Below are positions 43,065 to 55,395 of a DNA stretch of 64,000 nt, piece after piece. Under the pieces are notes generated by a model. It ran no database searches and had not been told where the DNA came from. It saw only the letters and a list, made by a program, of their open reading frames with translations. Each line of letters starts with the position of its first letter. Position 1 is the stretch's first letter. Source of the stretch: Bacteroidota bacterium (lineage in GTDB: Bacteria; Bacteroidota; Bacteroidia; AKYH767-A; 2013-40CM-41-45); assembly GCA_004295015.1 (NCBI GenBank), contig SHNE01000017.1, positions 62,001-126,000 on the forward strand, given 5' to 3'. The translations under genes and the position numbers were made by a program.

Positions 43065-43442
43065 ATGGCAGATTTAAAAACATTCGCTGAGCAGTTAGTT
43101 AACCTGACAGTGAAAGAAGTAAACGAATTAGCGAAAATCCTTAAGGATGAGTATGGCATCGAGCCGGCAGCAGCAGCAGTTGCAGTAGCAGCAGCAGGTG
43201 GTGGCGGTGGTGGTGAAGCCGCAGCTGAAAAATCAACATTCGATGTAATCCTGAAAGCACCAGGTGGTGCAAAATTGAATATCGTTAAGTTGGTAAAAGA
43301 AATGACTGGTCTTGGTTTGAAAGAAGCAAAAGACTTAGTTGATGGTGCACCAAAACCAGTAAAAGAAGGTGTGTCTAAAGAAGAAGCCAATTCTATCAAA
43401 TCACAATTGGAAGAGGCTGGAGCGGAAGTTGAAGTTAAATAA
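43065..43442 (+). CDS. rplL: 50S ribosomal protein L7/L12
   Basis: The multi-copy stalk protein that recruits translation factors. The 125 residues have the N-terminal dimerisation domain, a hinge ([16 protein letters not shown]) and the C-terminal domain with [19 protein letters not shown]. It is 99 nt after rplJ. The hairpin that follows is described separately. Confidence 0.97.
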   Translation: MADLKTFAEQLVNLTVKEVNELAKILKDEYGIEPAAAAVAVAAAGGGGGGEAAAEKSTFDVILKAPGGAKLNIVKLVKEMTGLGLKEAKDLVDGAPKPVKEGVSKEEANSIKSQLEEAGAEVEVK

Positions 43443-43469
43443 GGCTTCGGCGTCAGTTCGCGAGCATTT

Positions 43470-43516
43470 ATAGACCTTTCCCGGCCAAAAACCGGGACAG
43501 GTCTATATCCTTTTTA
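43470..43516 (+). terminator. Two-tier hairpin between rplL and rpoB (probable attenuator)
   Basis: Outer arms ATAGACCT (43470-43477) / AGGTCTAT (43499-43506) and inner arms TCCCGG (43479-43484) / CCGGGA (43492-43497) with a short A-rich loop. ATCC and TTTTT follow. In E. coli an attenuator and an RNase III site lie in the same gap; this is a likely equivalent. Confidence 0.6.
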
Positions 43517-43580
43517 ATTGGTGTGTTTCCGGAACATCACCGTTAGAAAAATTTAATCTCAAAATCTAAACCCAAGCAAC

Positions 43581-46500
43581 GTGTCCACAGCCATTAGTCC
43601 TTCGAAGAGAATTAACTTCTCCACAAGTTTACATAAAATTGATTATCCAGATTTTTTGGATATCCAGCTGAAATCTTTTCAAGATTTTTTCCAGCTTGAA
43701 ACAACCTCTGACAACCGTCAGAAAGAAGGTCTGTACAAGGTCTTCAGTGAAAACTTTCCCATCTCGGATTCTCGAAACAATTTCGTTTTGGAATTCCTTG
43801 ATTATTTTATCGATCCGCCACGCTATTCCATCGAAGAATGTATTGAGCGCGGATTAACTCATAGTGTACCTCTGAAAGCGAAATTGAAACTTTATTGCAC
43901 CGACCCGGAGCATGAGGATTTCGAAACGATAGTGCAGGATGTATACCTGGGTACAATACCATACATGACTCCGAAAGGAACCTTCGTAATCAATGGTGCA
44001 GAACGTGTTGTTGTATCTCAGCTTCACCGTTCACCTGGCGTTTTCTTCGGACAGAGCCGTCATGCCAATGGCACAAAACTATATTCAGCCCGTGTTATAC
44101 CTTTCAAAGGATCATGGATCGAATTCGCTACTGACATCAACAGTGTCATGTATGCATACATTGATCGTAAAAAGAAATTCCCTGTAACGACGCTTCTCCG
44201 TGCCATCGGTTATCAGACCGATAAAGAAATATTGGAGATCTTCGGTTTGGCTGACGAATTTAAAGTTACCAAGTCAGGAATTAAGAATATACTTAACAGG
44301 AAACTTGCAGCACGTGTTTTGAAAACATGGGTTGAAGATTTCGTAGATGAGGATACCGGTGAGGTTGTTTCTATCGAGAGAAATGAAGTAATTATCGAGA
44401 GAGAGACTGTAGTTGAAGAAAACCATCTTGATCTGATTCTTGAATCAGGAGTTAAATCAATCATCTTACACAAGATTGATACTAACACGAATGATTACGC
44501 TATCATCTATAACACACTCCAGAAAGATACTTCGAACTCCGAGAAGGAAGCTGTGGAGCACATCTACCGTCAGCTGAGAAATGCTGAGCCGCCTGATGAA
44601 GAAACGGCACGTGGCATCATCGACAAATTATTCTTCTCTGATAAGCGTTACGATTTAGGTGACGTTGGTCGTTACAGAATTAATAAAAAATTAGGATTGC
44701 AAATTGAAGATGATATCCGTGTTCTTACGAAAGCCGATATCATTGAAATCATCCGTCAGCTGATTCAGTTGATTAACTCTAAGGCTGAGGTGGATGATAT
44801 CGATCACCTTTCGAATCGTCGTGTGCGTACAGTGGGAGAGCAGTTGTTCTCTCAGTTTGGCGTTGGACTTGCCAGAATTGCTCGTACAATTCGTGAAAGA
44901 ATGAACGTTCGTGATAACGAAGTATTCACTCCGGCAGATTTGATCAATGCTAAAACATTGTCGTCTGTAATTAATTCATTCTTCGGAACGAATCAGCTAT
45001 CACAGTTTATGGATCAGACCAATCCACTTGCTGAGATTACTCACAAGCGTCGTCTGTCGGCACTCGGGCCCGGTGGTCTCTCCAGAGAGCGAGCAGGATT
45101 TGAGGTTCGTGACGTACACTATACTCACTACGGACGTCTATGTACCATTGAAACACCGGAGGGTCCGAACATCGGACTTATCTCTTCATTGTGTGTATAC
45201 GCAAAAATTAATAACCTCGGATTTATTGAGACGCCATACCGTACAGTAACGGAAGGTAAAGTTGATGTAAATACCGAAGTAATATATCTAACAGCGGAGG
45301 AAGAAGATAACCGGGTTATCGCGCAGGCAAATGCAAATGTTGACGTAAAAGGAAATTTCCTCGATGGAAAGGTAAAAGCCAGATATGAAGGTGACTTCCC
45401 GGTTGTAGAGCCTGACAAGATTAACCTGATTGACGTAGGTCCGAACCAAATTGCATCAATTGCAGCATCACTGATTCCATTCCTTGAGCATGATGATGCC
45501 AACCGTGCCCTGATGGGCTCGAACATGCAACGTCAGGCTGTTCCCCTTCTTCGTCCGCAGGCTCCAATTGTTGGAACCGGCCTGGAAGGATTGATTGCAC
45601 GCGACTCACGCGTACTCATCAACGCAGAAGGCGATGGAGTAGTGGAGTATGTTGACGCAAGAGAAATCGTAATTCGGTACAGTCGTAAAGAGACTGAGAA
45701 GCTTGTGAGTTTTGAGGATGATGTTAAATCATACCCGCTTACTAAGTTCCAAAAAACAAACCAGAGTACTTGTATTAACCTTCAGCCAATTGTTGTAAAA
45801 GGACAAAAGGTGAAGAAGGGACAGGTATTATCAGAAGGATATGCAACGCAGGGTGGTGAACTGGCGCTCGGAAGAAATCTAAAAGTGGCATTCATGCCAT
45901 GGAAGGGTTACAATTTCGAGGATGCCATCGTTATTTCTGAGCGTGTTATCCGTGAAGATATATTCACTTCAATTCACGTGGATGAGTATAGTCTCGAAGT
46001 TCGTGACACTAAGCGTGGAATGGAAGAGCTAACTGCTGATATTCCTAACGTGAGTGAGGAAGCAACCCGTGAGTTAGATGAGAACGGAGTTATCCGTGTA
46101 GGTGCTGAAGTGATGGAAGGTGATATCCTTATTGGTAAGATTACACCTAAAGGTGAAACGGATCCTTCACCTGAAGAGAAACTATTACGTGCCATCTTTG
46201 GTGACAAAGCAGGTGATGTAAAGGATGCTTCATTGAAAGTTCCACCATCTGTTAAGGGTGTTGTTATCGATAAGAAATTATTCTCACGTGTTCTTTCAAA
46301 AGATAAATCACAGAAGAGTGATGAGAAAGTTCAGCTGGAAAAACTGGACAAAGAATACAATCAGCAAAGTGCTGAGTTGAAAGAGAAGCTTATTGATAAG
46401 TTATTCCTTCTCGTTAGTGGAAAGACCTCACAAGGTGTAATTGATATCTTTAAGGAAGTAATTATTCCTAAAGGAGCGAAGTTCACGCAGAAGATGTTGT

Positions 46501-47396
46501 CTGAAATTAATTACGAGACAATCAATCCTGATAAGTGGACAACCGATAAAGAAAAGAATGACCAGATTAAGCAATTGCTTCACAATTTCAACATCAAGTT
46601 TAATGATGTAACAGGATTGTATAAGCGCAAGAAGTTTGCCTTGGTTGTTGGAGATGAACTTCCGGCCGGTATTGTTCAGTTAGCGAAAGTTTATATCGCT
46701 AAGAAACGTAAGTTGAAAGTAGGAGATAAGATGGCCGGTCGTCACGGAAACAAAGGAATCGTTGCGAAAATTGTTCGCGATGAGGACATGCCTTTCCTGG
46801 AAGATGGAACTCCGGTTGACATAGTATTGAACCCATTGGGCGTACCGTCCCGAATGAACCTTGGGCAGATCTATGAAACAATTCTTGCATGGGCCGGGGA
46901 GAAGTTGGGGTTGAAGTTCAGCACACCAATTTTCGACGGAGCATCTATTGAGCAAATTGATGATTATGTTTCCAAGGCAGGTCTGCCAAAATTCGGATCT
47001 ACTTATTTATATGATGGTGGAACAGGACAGCGTTTCGATCAGCCTGCAACCGTTGGAATCATCTATATGATGAAACTAGGTCACATGGTTGATGACAAGA
47101 TGCACGCCCGTTCTATCGGACCATATTCATTGATCACGCAGCAACCACTGGGTGGAAAGGCTCAGTTTGGAGGTCAGCGTTTTGGAGAGATGGAAGTGTG
47201 GGCATTGGAAGCATTTGGTGCTGCCAATATCCTGCAGGAAATTCTTACCATCAAATCTGACGATGTAATTGGACGAGCGAAGACTTATGAAGCAATTGTG
47301 AAAGGAGATAATCTCCCTACACCTGGAATTCCTGAGTCCTTCAATGTATTGCTCCATGAGCTACGAGGATTAGGACTTAAGATTACACTTGACTAA
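43581..47396 (+). CDS. rpoB: RNA polymerase beta subunit
   Basis: The 1271 residues are the usual length for Bacteroidota. The start is GTG (43581), since the frame gives the family start [15 protein letters not shown] and no ATG is near. Conserved features include the rifampicin-region [19 protein letters not shown] (about 467-485) and [16 protein letters not shown], the catalytic region near [15 protein letters not shown] (about 1050) and the C-terminal [19 protein letters not shown]. The region about residues 490-510 has [12 protein letters not shown], the wild-type sequence. It lies 138 nt after rplL. Confidence 0.98.
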   Translation: MSTAISPSKRINFSTSLHKIDYPDFLDIQLKSFQDFFQLETTSDNRQKEGLYKVFSENFPISDSRNNFVLEFLDYFIDPPRYSIEECIERGLTHSVPLKAKLKLYCTDPEHEDFETIVQDVYLGTIPYMTPKGTFVINGAERVVVSQLHRSPGVFFGQSRHANGTKLYSARVIPFKGSWIEFATDINSVMYAYIDRKKKFPVTTLLRAIGYQTDKEILEIFGLADEFKVTKSGIKNILNRKLAARVLKTWVEDFVDEDTGEVVSIERNEVIIERETVVEENHLDLILESGVKSIILHKIDTNTNDYAIIYNTLQKDTSNSEKEAVEHIYRQLRNAEPPDEETARGIIDKLFFSDKRYDLGDVGRYRINKKLGLQIEDDIRVLTKADIIEIIRQLIQLINSKAEVDDIDHLSNRRVRTVGEQLFSQFGVGLARIARTIRERMNVRDNEVFTPADLINAKTLSSVINSFFGTNQLSQFMDQTNPLAEITHKRRLSALGPGGLSRERAGFEVRDVHYTHYGRLCTIETPEGPNIGLISSLCVYAKINNLGFIETPYRTVTEGKVDVNTEVIYLTAEEEDNRVIAQANANVDVKGNFLDGKVKARYEGDFPVVEPDKINLIDVGPNQIASIAASLIPFLEHDDANRALMGSNMQRQAVPLLRPQAPIVGTGLEGLIARDSRVLINAEGDGVVEYVDAREIVIRYSRKETEKLVSFEDDVKSYPLTKFQKTNQSTCINLQPIVVKGQKVKKGQVLSEGYATQGGELALGRNLKVAFMPWKGYNFEDAIVISERVIREDIFTSIHVDEYSLEVRDTKRGMEELTADIPNVSEEATRELDENGVIRVGAEVMEGDILIGKITPKGETDPSPEEKLLRAIFGDKAGDVKDASLKVPPSVKGVVIDKKLFSRVLSKDKSQKSDEKVQLEKLDKEYNQQSAELKEKLIDKLFLLVSGKTSQGVIDIFKEVIIPKGAKFTQKMLSEINYETINPDKWTTDKEKNDQIKQLLHNFNIKFNDVTGLYKRKKFALVVGDELPAGIVQLAKVYIAKKRKLKVGDKMAGRHGNKGIVAKIVRDEDMPFLEDGTPVDIVLNPLGVPSRMNLGQIYETILAWAGEKLGLKFSTPIFDGASIEQIDDYVSKAGLPKFGSTYLYDGGTGQRFDQPATVGIIYMMKLGHMVDDKMHARSIGPYSLITQQPLGGKAQFGGQRFGEMEVWALEAFGAANILQEILTIKSDDVIGRAKTYEAIVKGDNLPTPGIPESFNVLLHELRGLGLKITLD

Positions 47397-47470
47397 GGTT
47401 AAATTGAATCGGGTCCGCTGAAATTTGCAAAGCATATTTCGGTTTATTCCAAATCCAAAAAATTAAAAAG

Positions 47471-50400
47471 ATGGCAACCAGAAAAGAAATAAAGATCAAA
47501 TCAAATTTTACCAAGATTATTATCAGTCTTGCTTCTCCGGAACATATTCTTGAGCAGTCGAGTGGTGAAGTCTTGAAGCCTGAAACGATCAATTACCGTA
47601 CTTATAAACCTGAGCGTGACGGATTATTCTGTGAACGTATATTCGGACCGGTAAAAGATTGGGAATGTCATTGCGGTAAATACAAACGTATTCGATATAA
47701 AGGAATTGTTTGTGACCGTTGTGGAGTAGAGGTGACCGAAAAGAAAGTGCGTCGTGAACGGATGGGCCATATCACGCTTACCGTCCCTGTTGCACACATT
47801 TGGTACTTCCGTTCTTTGCCAAATAAAATTGGTTACCTGTTAGGGCTTCCTACCAAGAAGCTGGACATGATCATATACTATGAACGTTATGTGGTTATTC
47901 AATCCGGAATTAAGGAAGCAGATGGAATCCATTATCTGGACTTTCTGACTGAAGAAGAGTATCTTCAGATTTTAGAGGAGCTTCCAAAAGACAACCAGCA
48001 CCTTGATGATACTGATCCAAATAAGTTCATCGCAAAAATGGGAGCAGAGGCACTTTACGATCTTCTGGCTCGCTTGAATCTTGATGAATTATCTTATAAT
48101 CTTCGTCACCAGGCAAGCAATGAAACTTCTCAGCAACGTAAGAATGAAGCCTTAAAGCGATTAAATGTTGTTGAGGCTTTCCGTAGTGCGAATGGACATA
48201 TTCAGAATAATCCTGAGTGGATGATTGTGAAAGTAGTTCCTGTAATTCCACCTGAATTGCGTCCACTCGTTCCATTGGATGGTGGTCGATTTGCGACATC
48301 TGACTTGAACGATTTATATCGTCGGGTAATTATACGTAACAATCGTTTGAAACGCCTTCTTGAAATTAAGGCGCCTGATGTCATTCTTAGAAATGAGAAA
48401 AGGATGTTGCAGGAGGCGGTTGATTCCTTGTTTGACAATTCCCGTAAGGTGAATGCTGTTAAGACAGAATCAAATCGTGCCTTGAAATCTTTATCTGATT
48501 CTTTGAAAGGAAAGCAAGGTCGTTTCCGTCAGAATCTCCTTGGAAAGCGTGTCGATTACTCAGCCCGTTCTGTAATTGTTGTTGGACCGGAAATGAAATT
48601 ACACGAATGCGGATTGCCTAAAGATATGGCTGCAGAACTTTTCAAACCATTTATCATTCGCAAAATGATAGAGCGTGGTGTTGTTAAGACTGTGAAATCT
48701 GCAAAGAAAATAGTAGACAGAAAAGATCCTCTGGTTTGGGACATTTTGGAGAATGTTTTGAAAGGTCATCCTGTTCTGTTGAATCGTGCCCCGACTCTTC
48801 ACCGTTTGGGAATTCAGGCATTTCAGCCAAAGCTGATCGAAGGTAAAGCGATTCAGTTACACCCTTTGGTATGTACTGCCTTCAACGCCGACTTTGACGG
48901 TGACCAAATGGCTGTTCACGTTCCATTGGGACACGCAGCTATTCTGGAGGCACAAATGTTGATGTTAGCTTCCCATAATATTCTAAATCCTGCAAATGGT
49001 GCACCGATAAGTGTACCTTCTCAGGACATGGTATTGGGACTATATTATATAACGAAGGAAAGAGTTAGTGATAGTACGATGACCGTAAAAGGTCAGGGTA
49101 TGAAGTTCTATTCGCCGGAAGAAGTTATTATCGCACACAATGAAGGTCGTGTTGAATTACATGCAGCGATTGAAGTAAATGTGCCGGTAATGACGAACGG
49201 TGTTACTAAGATCGAGAAAATCAAAACTACCGTTGGTCGTATATTATTCAACCAGGTTGTTCCTGCAGAAGCAGGTTATATCAATCAGCTTTTGACTAAG
49301 AAAGCTCTTCGTGATATTATCGGCGATGTATTAAAAAGTTGTGGTGTTGCAAAGACTGCAAAGTTCCTTGATGATATTAAAGATCTTGGATTCGGAATGG
49401 CATTCAAAGGTGGATTATCATTCAACCTTGAAGATGTTAAGATTCCTGAAGTGAAATTGGAACTGATCGCTAAAGCAAATGCTGAAGTAGATGAGGTAAT
49501 GAGTAACTATAATATGGGATTCATTACTTACAATGAACGTTACAACCAGATTATTGATATCTGGACTCGTACCAGTTCAAGGATCACTGAAACATTGATG
49601 AAGCAACTTTCAACGGATCGTCAGGGATTCAACTCCATCTTTATGATGTTGGATTCCGGAGCCCGTGGTTCTAAAGAACAGATTCGTCAGTTGGGTGGAA
49701 TGAGAGGTCTGATGGCAAAACCACAAAAGAGTGGTGCCACCAGCGGTGAGATTATCGAGAATCCAATCTTGTCTAACTTTAAAGAAGGACTGTCGATTCT
49801 TGAGTATTTTATCTCAACTCACGGAGCCAGAAAGGGTCTTGCAGATACTGCCTTGAAGACGGCCGATGCCGGTTATCTAACCCGTCGACTTGTTGACGTA
49901 GCACAGGATGTGATTATCACCGATGAAGATTGTGGAACCTTGCGTGGATTGGTTGAGACGGCCTTGAAGAATAACGAAGATGTGGTTGAATCACTCTACG
50001 ACAGAATATTAGGACGCGTATCGGTGCATGATGTTTTGCATCCATCCACCAATAAGGTAATCATCCCTTCCGGGGCTGAAATTACTGAAGCTATTGCTAA
50101 GACTATTGAAGAGTCTCCGATTGAAAGTGTAGAGATTCGCTCAGTTTTAACATGTGAATCAAGCAGAGGTGTTTGTGTAAAGTGTTACGGAAGAAATCTG
50201 GCAACTGGTCGGATGGTTCAGAAGGGTGAAGCTGTTGGAGTTATAGCAGCCCAGTCTATCGGAGAGCCTGGAACACAGTTAACGCTTCGTACTTTCCACG
50301 TAGGTGGGGTTGCACAAAAAGGTGCAACTGAATCAGAATTGAAAGCAAAATTTGCCGGTAAACTGGAATTCGAAGAAGTAAAAACTGTTACTAAAAAAGA

Positions 50401-51763
50401 TGGTGCCAAATCACACGAAGTTGTAATTGGACGTTCGGGTGAATTCAGAATTGTTGATACATCCACAGGTACAGTCCTCACGACTTCTAATATTCCTTAC
50501 GGTGCCAAGCTGAATATGAAGGCGGGTGACATCGTCGATAAAGGTGCCGTGATTTGTGAATGGGATCCATTTAACGCAGTAATCATTTCTGAATTCGCAG
50601 GTAAGATTGATTTCGATCATATTGAAGAAGGAATTACTTTCCGTGAAGAGTCAGATGAGCAGACCGGTTATAAAGAGAAAGTAATTATCGAAACACGCGA
50701 CAAGACGAAGAATCCTTTGATTAAAGTTCTCGATGAAAAGAAAGAGCAACTTAAAGGATACAATATTCCTGTAGGAGCTCACGTGATGGTTAATAAAGGG
50801 CAGAAAATTATTGCCGGTGAAATTCTAGTAAAGATTCCAAGAGCAACCGGTAAGTCAGGAGACATCACCGGTGGTCTTCCACGAGTTACTGAATTGTTTG
50901 AAGCAAGAAATCCAAGTAACCCGGCAGTAGTATCGGAGATCGATGGAATTGTTTCTTATGGTGGTATTAAACGTGGTAACCGAGAGGTAATTATAACCTC
51001 ACGCGATGGAGAAGTGAAGAAGTATCTTGTACCTCTTTCCAAGCACATCCTGGTTCAGGACAATGACTTCGTGAGAGCCGGTGATCCTTTATCTGATGGA
51101 GCTATCACACCAAGTGATATCCTTTCTATCAAAGGACCTAAGGAAGTTCAGGAGTATCTCGTTAATGAGGTACAGGAAGTTTATCGTTTACAAGGTGTAA
51201 AGATTAATGATAAGCATTTCGAAGTAATCGTTCGGCAGATGATGCGTAAAGTGATCATTGACGATCCGGGTGATACCTCATTCCTCGAAAGAGAATCTGT
51301 GGATCGCGTAGATTTCATGAAAGAGAATGATGACATCCTGGATAAAGTGGTAGTACTTGATCCGGGAGACAGTTCGGACATCAAACCCGGACAGATTATT
51401 TCACTTCGTAAACTGAGAGAAGAAAACTCTATTCTGAAACGTAAAGATTTGAAACCGGTAGAAGCAAGGGATGCAATCTCTGCTACATCTTCACCGGTAC
51501 TTCAGGGAATTACTCAGGCTTCACTTCATACCAAGAGTTGGATTTCGGCTGCCTCCTTCCAGGAGACGACCAAGGTTCTCAATGAAGCAGCCGTTAACGG
51601 TAAGATAGACGGACTCTTAGGATTAAAGGAGAATGTTATCGTTGGGCATCTTATCCCGGCAGGAACGGGTCTCCGTGACTATGAGAAGCTGATTGTAGGA
51701 TCACAGGAGGAATATGATCTTCTCATGGCTTCTAAGCAGGAAGAGGAACTCAGTCCTAATTAA
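47471..51763 (+). CDS. rpoC: RNA polymerase beta' subunit
   Basis: The 1430 residues have the N-terminal zinc site ([20 protein letters not shown], about 66-85), the active-site NADFDGD (about 471-477), the bridge helix region ([19 protein letters not shown]) and the second zinc site ([13 protein letters not shown]). It starts 74 nt after rpoB and is followed by a strong terminator, which ends the long operon. Confidence 0.98.
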   Translation: MATRKEIKIKSNFTKIIISLASPEHILEQSSGEVLKPETINYRTYKPERDGLFCERIFGPVKDWECHCGKYKRIRYKGIVCDRCGVEVTEKKVRRERMGHITLTVPVAHIWYFRSLPNKIGYLLGLPTKKLDMIIYYERYVVIQSGIKEADGIHYLDFLTEEEYLQILEELPKDNQHLDDTDPNKFIAKMGAEALYDLLARLNLDELSYNLRHQASNETSQQRKNEALKRLNVVEAFRSANGHIQNNPEWMIVKVVPVIPPELRPLVPLDGGRFATSDLNDLYRRVIIRNNRLKRLLEIKAPDVILRNEKRMLQEAVDSLFDNSRKVNAVKTESNRALKSLSDSLKGKQGRFRQNLLGKRVDYSARSVIVVGPEMKLHECGLPKDMAAELFKPFIIRKMIERGVVKTVKSAKKIVDRKDPLVWDILENVLKGHPVLLNRAPTLHRLGIQAFQPKLIEGKAIQLHPLVCTAFNADFDGDQMAVHVPLGHAAILEAQMLMLASHNILNPANGAPISVPSQDMVLGLYYITKERVSDSTMTVKGQGMKFYSPEEVIIAHNEGRVELHAAIEVNVPVMTNGVTKIEKIKTTVGRILFNQVVPAEAGYINQLLTKKALRDIIGDVLKSCGVAKTAKFLDDIKDLGFGMAFKGGLSFNLEDVKIPEVKLELIAKANAEVDEVMSNYNMGFITYNERYNQIIDIWTRTSSRITETLMKQLSTDRQGFNSIFMMLDSGARGSKEQIRQLGGMRGLMAKPQKSGATSGEIIENPILSNFKEGLSILEYFISTHGARKGLADTALKTADAGYLTRRLVDVAQDVIITDEDCGTLRGLVETALKNNEDVVESLYDRILGRVSVHDVLHPSTNKVIIPSGAEITEAIAKTIEESPIESVEIRSVLTCESSRGVCVKCYGRNLATGRMVQKGEAVGVIAAQSIGEPGTQLTLRTFHVGGVAQKGATESELKAKFAGKLEFEEVKTVTKKDGAKSHEVVIGRSGEFRIVDTSTGTVLTTSNIPYGAKLNMKAGDIVDKGAVICEWDPFNAVIISEFAGKIDFDHIEEGITFREESDEQTGYKEKVIIETRDKTKNPLIKVLDEKKEQLKGYNIPVGAHVMVNKGQKIIAGEILVKIPRATGKSGDITGGLPRVTELFEARNPSNPAVVSEIDGIVSYGGIKRGNREVIITSRDGEVKKYLVPLSKHILVQDNDFVRAGDPLSDGAITPSDILSIKGPKEVQEYLVNEVQEVYRLQGVKINDKHFEVIVRQMMRKVIIDDPGDTSFLERESVDRVDFMKENDDILDKVVVLDPGDSSDIKPGQIISLRKLREENSILKRKDLKPVEARDAISATSSPVLQGITQASLHTKSWISAASFQETTKVLNEAAVNGKIDGLLGLKENVIVGHLIPAGTGLRDYEKLIVGSQEEYDLLMASKQEEELSPN

Positions 51764-51781
51764 TACATGATTCATTCAATG

Positions 51782-51815
51782 AACCGCTTTGCATTCGCTG
51801 CAAAGCGGTTTTTTT
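51782..51815 (+). terminator. Rho-independent terminator after rpoC
   Basis: AACCGCTTTGC / GCAAAGCGGTT (11 bp, loop of 7) followed by a T run. Strong. Confidence 0.95.
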
Positions 51816-51889
51816 ATGCCATTATACCGTTTTAGTTCAAGGAAAGAGATTTTTTACGAACTTTGTTGAAATATTTAATAAAACCTATC

Positions 51890-52204
51890 ATGGACGAAAA
51901 TCAGAATCAAGCGAACCAACTAAATATCGAATTATCTGAAGAAATTGCAGACGGTATTTATTCTAATCTGGCCATCATCACGCATAGTAATTCAGAATTT
52001 GTATTAGACTTTGTTAAAGTGATGCCGGGAGTTCCTAAAGCAAAAGTAAAAGCTCGTATTTTGTTAACCCCTCAACATGCTAAAAGACTTTTGGCAGCAA
52101 TTCAGGATAATGTATCAAAATATGAAAGCGTTCACGGGCCGATTAAGCAAACTGAAGGGATTGGAATTCCAATGAACTTTGGAGGACCTGCAGCACAGGC
52201 ATAA
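51890..52204 (+). CDS. DUF3467 family protein
   Basis: A 104-residue protein (ATG at 51890; the TTG 27 nt upstream is not needed). The DUF3467 pattern EEIADGIYSNLAIITHSNSEFVLDF is at about 15-40, followed by ILLTPQHAKRLLAAIQDN. The family is found in many bacteria and its function is unknown. It has its own terminator and is not close to the rpoBC transcription unit. Confidence 0.85.
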   Translation: MDENQNQANQLNIELSEEIADGIYSNLAIITHSNSEFVLDFVKVMPGVPKAKVKARILLTPQHAKRLLAAIQDNVSKYESVHGPIKQTEGIGIPMNFGGPAAQA

Positions 52205-52220
52205 TCTTACTAAATTATTT

Positions 52221-52248
52221 AATCCGGGTTTAGCCCGGATTTTTTTTA
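52221..52248 (+). terminator. Rho-independent terminator after the DUF3467 gene
   Basis: AATCCGGG / CCCGGATT (8 bp, 5-nt loop) followed by eight T. It separates DUF3467 from the convergent patatin-like gene. Confidence 0.9.
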
Positions 52249-52256
52249 CCCGATAA

Positions 52257-54551
52257 TTAATCTAAGGCACTTTGGTTGAAGATGAAAAAACCAACATGGA
52301 ATAAAACAGAAAATTTATTTTCTCTGTCATCATAATAATTTAAAAACAGACTCACAGGTCCAACAGGACTGTGGTAGACAGCACCGAGGGAGCCAAGGTA
52401 ATAACGCTTTGAGAAGGCTTTCCCGTATTCTGTTTGCAGGTTTTCGGTTTGGATGAGTTCTTTATAAGGCATAAATACAAATCCCTCTATTCGCATGTCA
52501 AGATTTGGGCGAATCATTACTACATTTTTCAATCCAAACCCTGCATACGAATGAGAATGAAAATTCGTTAGAAAGAGAGTTTGTGATTCCTGTATTGGTT
52601 CAAATGCAGGAGAATTAAGAACAGTCGAAACATAGTTCGACAAAAATGGCATTGTTGTAGTTGCCGCTTCCGCATAGAATCCGAGTTTTAGTCGCCCTCT
52701 GCGTTTATAATAATTATCATAAACAAATTTGAACTGAAACCATTCCCTTGGCTTGTTCGAAATTTCCTTTTCGAATGAAGTTGAACCCGGAATTGTTGAT
52801 TCGTTGACATTCACATATCTAAGTTTGAATTGTAAAAAGGTTCCCTGGTTGGCGTATTGTTTTCGGTTCAAAGTACTTCGTTCAATCGAAATTGATCCTG
52901 TTACACCATCTAATAAAGATTTATCTGCTGTGTCTTTCTGTAAAAAGTCCTGAGTTTGATAGTACTTGTCTGCAATCCTGATATAGGCTGCTGAAGAAAT
53001 CAATCTTCCTTTATTTCTGAGGGGAATTCCAAAATTCAATCCAAAATTATAATCAGATTTAACTACGTAAGCCGGTTTTTGATCTGAGAAAAAAGCATTG
53101 CTGCTTCTGAAAAAATCATATTGATTAAGTGTGACATCTGACTCAATAAAATATGGAATGCTTGCCGGGTAGTCCATCCGGATTTTTAATTGTCCCGAAG
53201 TATACAATTTGCCGAAGTAGAAGTTGCTAAAGATTGAATAAGAGCGCCTGTTCCAAAATTTATATTGTATTCCCACAAATCCTTCGCTGACAGGACGAGA
53301 TGAGAGGTTGCCACCAAATTGTGCGATGAGATCATTTTCTCGCTCAATCCTGAGTTTGACATCATAATAACCCGAAACCTTATTGTATTTTATGGTAGGA
53401 TAAATGAATCTGACATTAGGATCAGCTACCAGCCGAAAGTAAGTAGATTTGAATTTTGAGAATGAAATTGGTTCGTATGAAGGTTTGATAATTTGCCTCA
53501 CATAGTCAGCCTGTTTACTGCTTATACCTTCGATAACAATATGATCGATTTCTATTTCTTTATCCAGTTTTCTAAATTCTTTTCGTCGTGCATCGACAAG
53601 TTTTTTGTCGATTCTTCTCTGTGTATAAAACTTAATTTGATCAATTTGTTTCAAGCCTTGTTCATATCCTGCTGCAATAATTTCAGAAACTCTTGTAAAG
53701 TCAAATGCGCCAAATGCGTTGGTGTTAACATCAATGAGGACGCTATTTTCACAAATGACGGAAAAGGATGTAGGAATAGTCATCATTGCCCGTATATGTG
53801 AAAGAACATTTTCTTCAGAAGTTTCGGGATTTGCTCCTGCAGAATTTACACCAATTATAATATCAGGCTGAAATTCTGTGAGCGCAATTTCTGCCGGGAA
53901 GTTATTATACATTCCTCCATCATAAAGCAATTTTCCGTCATTCAATAATGGTCGGAAGTAAAAGGGGTAGGCTGACGATGCACGAACTGCATCAGAGAGA
54001 ATTCCATTCCGGAAAATTACACTCTGTTTTGTCTCTATATCTGCTGCTACACAACGGAATGGAACGAAGAGAGAATCAAAATTGTATCCTGTTTTGGCAT
54101 TTAGAGCTGCTGTAAGTTCAAGCAGTGCAAAATCTAAGGGAATTGAATTTACAAGATGAGTCGGAAGTCTGGTTTGTAGAGTTGAATCGATAGAAAATTT
54201 CAGATTTATCCAGGAAGCATTTTCGTCATTCTTCCTGAAAAAATAGGTGTAGTCTTCATCGATCACCCCGGTTGCCCAATCATAAAAATCTGTTGTGCTT
54301 ATGAGAGAGTCCATTTCTTCAGGAGAATAGCCCAGCGAATACAAGCAGCCTATAATTGCACCTGCAGATGAACCCGCGATATAATCTATCGGTATCCCGT
54401 TTTCTTCGAGAGCTTTGATAACACCAATATGAGCCATTCCACGTGCACCACCACCACTAAGCACTAAGCCAACCCTTTGTGCGGAGACAAATTGAAGAGA
54501 GGAGCAGATTAAAAGGACTGCTAAAAGTACGGTGGATCTGAATAGACTCAA
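52257..54551 (-). CDS. Patatin-like phospholipase with POTRA and outer-membrane barrel
   Basis: A 764-residue exported protein with a signal peptide (1-24). A patatin domain follows: GGGARGMAHIG (about 33-43), the nucleophile elbow GSSAG (60-64, Ser62) and the Asp of DGGMYNNFP (about 212). From about residue 320 there is a POTRA-like segment (IDHIVIEGISSKQADYV) and then a barrel with a terminal aromatic stretch (FHVGFFIFNQSALD). This patatin-barrel fusion is known in Bacteroidota and is reminiscent of type Vd autotransporters (PlpD). Substrate and surface exposure are not shown. It is 30 nt downstream of the BtuF-like gene. Confidence 0.88.
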   Translation of the reverse strand: MSLFRSTVLLAVLLICSSLQFVSAQRVGLVLSGGGARGMAHIGVIKALEENGIPIDYIAGSSAGAIIGCLYSLGYSPEEMDSLISTTDFYDWATGVIDEDYTYFFRKNDENASWINLKFSIDSTLQTRLPTHLVNSIPLDFALLELTAALNAKTGYNFDSLFVPFRCVAADIETKQSVIFRNGILSDAVRASSAYPFYFRPLLNDGKLLYDGGMYNNFPAEIALTEFQPDIIIGVNSAGANPETSEENVLSHIRAMMTIPTSFSVICENSVLIDVNTNAFGAFDFTRVSEIIAAGYEQGLKQIDQIKFYTQRRIDKKLVDARRKEFRKLDKEIEIDHIVIEGISSKQADYVRQIIKPSYEPISFSKFKSTYFRLVADPNVRFIYPTIKYNKVSGYYDVKLRIERENDLIAQFGGNLSSRPVSEGFVGIQYKFWNRRSYSIFSNFYFGKLYTSGQLKIRMDYPASIPYFIESDVTLNQYDFFRSSNAFFSDQKPAYVVKSDYNFGLNFGIPLRNKGRLISSAAYIRIADKYYQTQDFLQKDTADKSLLDGVTGSISIERSTLNRKQYANQGTFLQFKLRYVNVNESTIPGSTSFEKEISNKPREWFQFKFVYDNYYKRRGRLKLGFYAEAATTTMPFLSNYVSTVLNSPAFEPIQESQTLFLTNFHSHSYAGFGLKNVVMIRPNLDMRIEGFVFMPYKELIQTENLQTEYGKAFSKRYYLGSLGAVYHSPVGPVSLFLNYYDDRENKFSVLFHVGFFIFNQSALD

Positions 54552-54581
54552 GATATGCTGACGTTGACTGAATGGGTAAAA

Positions 54582-55382
54582 TTACGAATGAGAATTGATT
54601 TCTTTAAGAATTGTCTTGAAATAAACAGGGGCTTTTAACAAACGAGAACCATACCAGGAAAACATCTCTCCTTCAACTATATGAATGTCTGATTCAGGTA
54701 GGAGACTCTTAAATTCTTTAATATGTTCATGCGAAAAGGGGTAAGGCTCTGAGGAGATGAAGAGGAGATCCGGTTTTAAATCGGACATCTGCTGCGCAGT
54801 TATTTCAGGGTAACGAATTTCATTTGCAAGACAATTAGATAATCCGCATTTTGTTAACATATCATGAATAAAGGTGTCATTGCCAATGGATATATAGGGA
54901 TTCTTCCAGATAAGGTATAGCACACTTTGTTTTTTGGTCGATTTATGTTGCTGAAGTGATGCGAAGTTTTCATTAATGGAATGAATTATCGACTGAGCCA
55001 TTTCATGTTTACCGCAGATCCGTCCAAGTTCCTCAATCATGAGTGTTGCATCTTTCAAATTTCGGACATCGCTAATCCAAACAGGGAATTCATTTGCCAG
55101 TTCAAGAATTTGTTCTTGTTCGTTTTCTTCTTTATTGGCAATAATCAAATCCGGTTTGAGGGATTTTATTTTTTCAATGTTGATGTTTTTTGTACCCCCA
55201 ATGATGTTCTTACCCGACTTCCAATGTTCAGGATGCACACAAAATTTTGTGATCCCTGTTACTTCAGTACCTAGTCCCAGATCATAAAGTAGTTCCGTTT
55301 TAGAAGGTACAAGCGAGACAATTTTCTTAGCCGGCTCATTTAAGAAGACCATTCGATTTAGTTGGTCCTGAGACTTTATCAT
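54582..55382 (-). CDS. BtuF-like helical-backbone metal receptor without signal peptide
   Basis: A 266-residue protein of the BtuF/FhuD/TroA superfamily: VSLVPSKTELLYDLGLG, then GITKFCVHPEHW, IKSLKPDLIIANKEENEQE. The N terminus MIKSQDQLNRMVFLNEPAKKI is not a signal peptide or lipobox, so it looks cytoplasmic, unlike transport receptors for cobalamin or iron. No ABC permease gene is near it. It is 105 nt after the CBS-like gene and 30 nt before the patatin-like gene. The ligand is unknown. Confidence 0.8.
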   Translation of the reverse strand: MIKSQDQLNRMVFLNEPAKKIVSLVPSKTELLYDLGLGTEVTGITKFCVHPEHWKSGKNIIGGTKNINIEKIKSLKPDLIIANKEENEQEQILELANEFPVWISDVRNLKDATLMIEELGRICGKHEMAQSIIHSINENFASLQQHKSTKKQSVLYLIWKNPYISIGNDTFIHDMLTKCGLSNCLANEIRYPEITAQQMSDLKPDLLFISSEPYPFSHEHIKEFKSLLPESDIHIVEGEMFSWYGSRLLKAPVYFKTILKEINSHS

Positions 55383-55395
55383 GTGCTAATAAATT

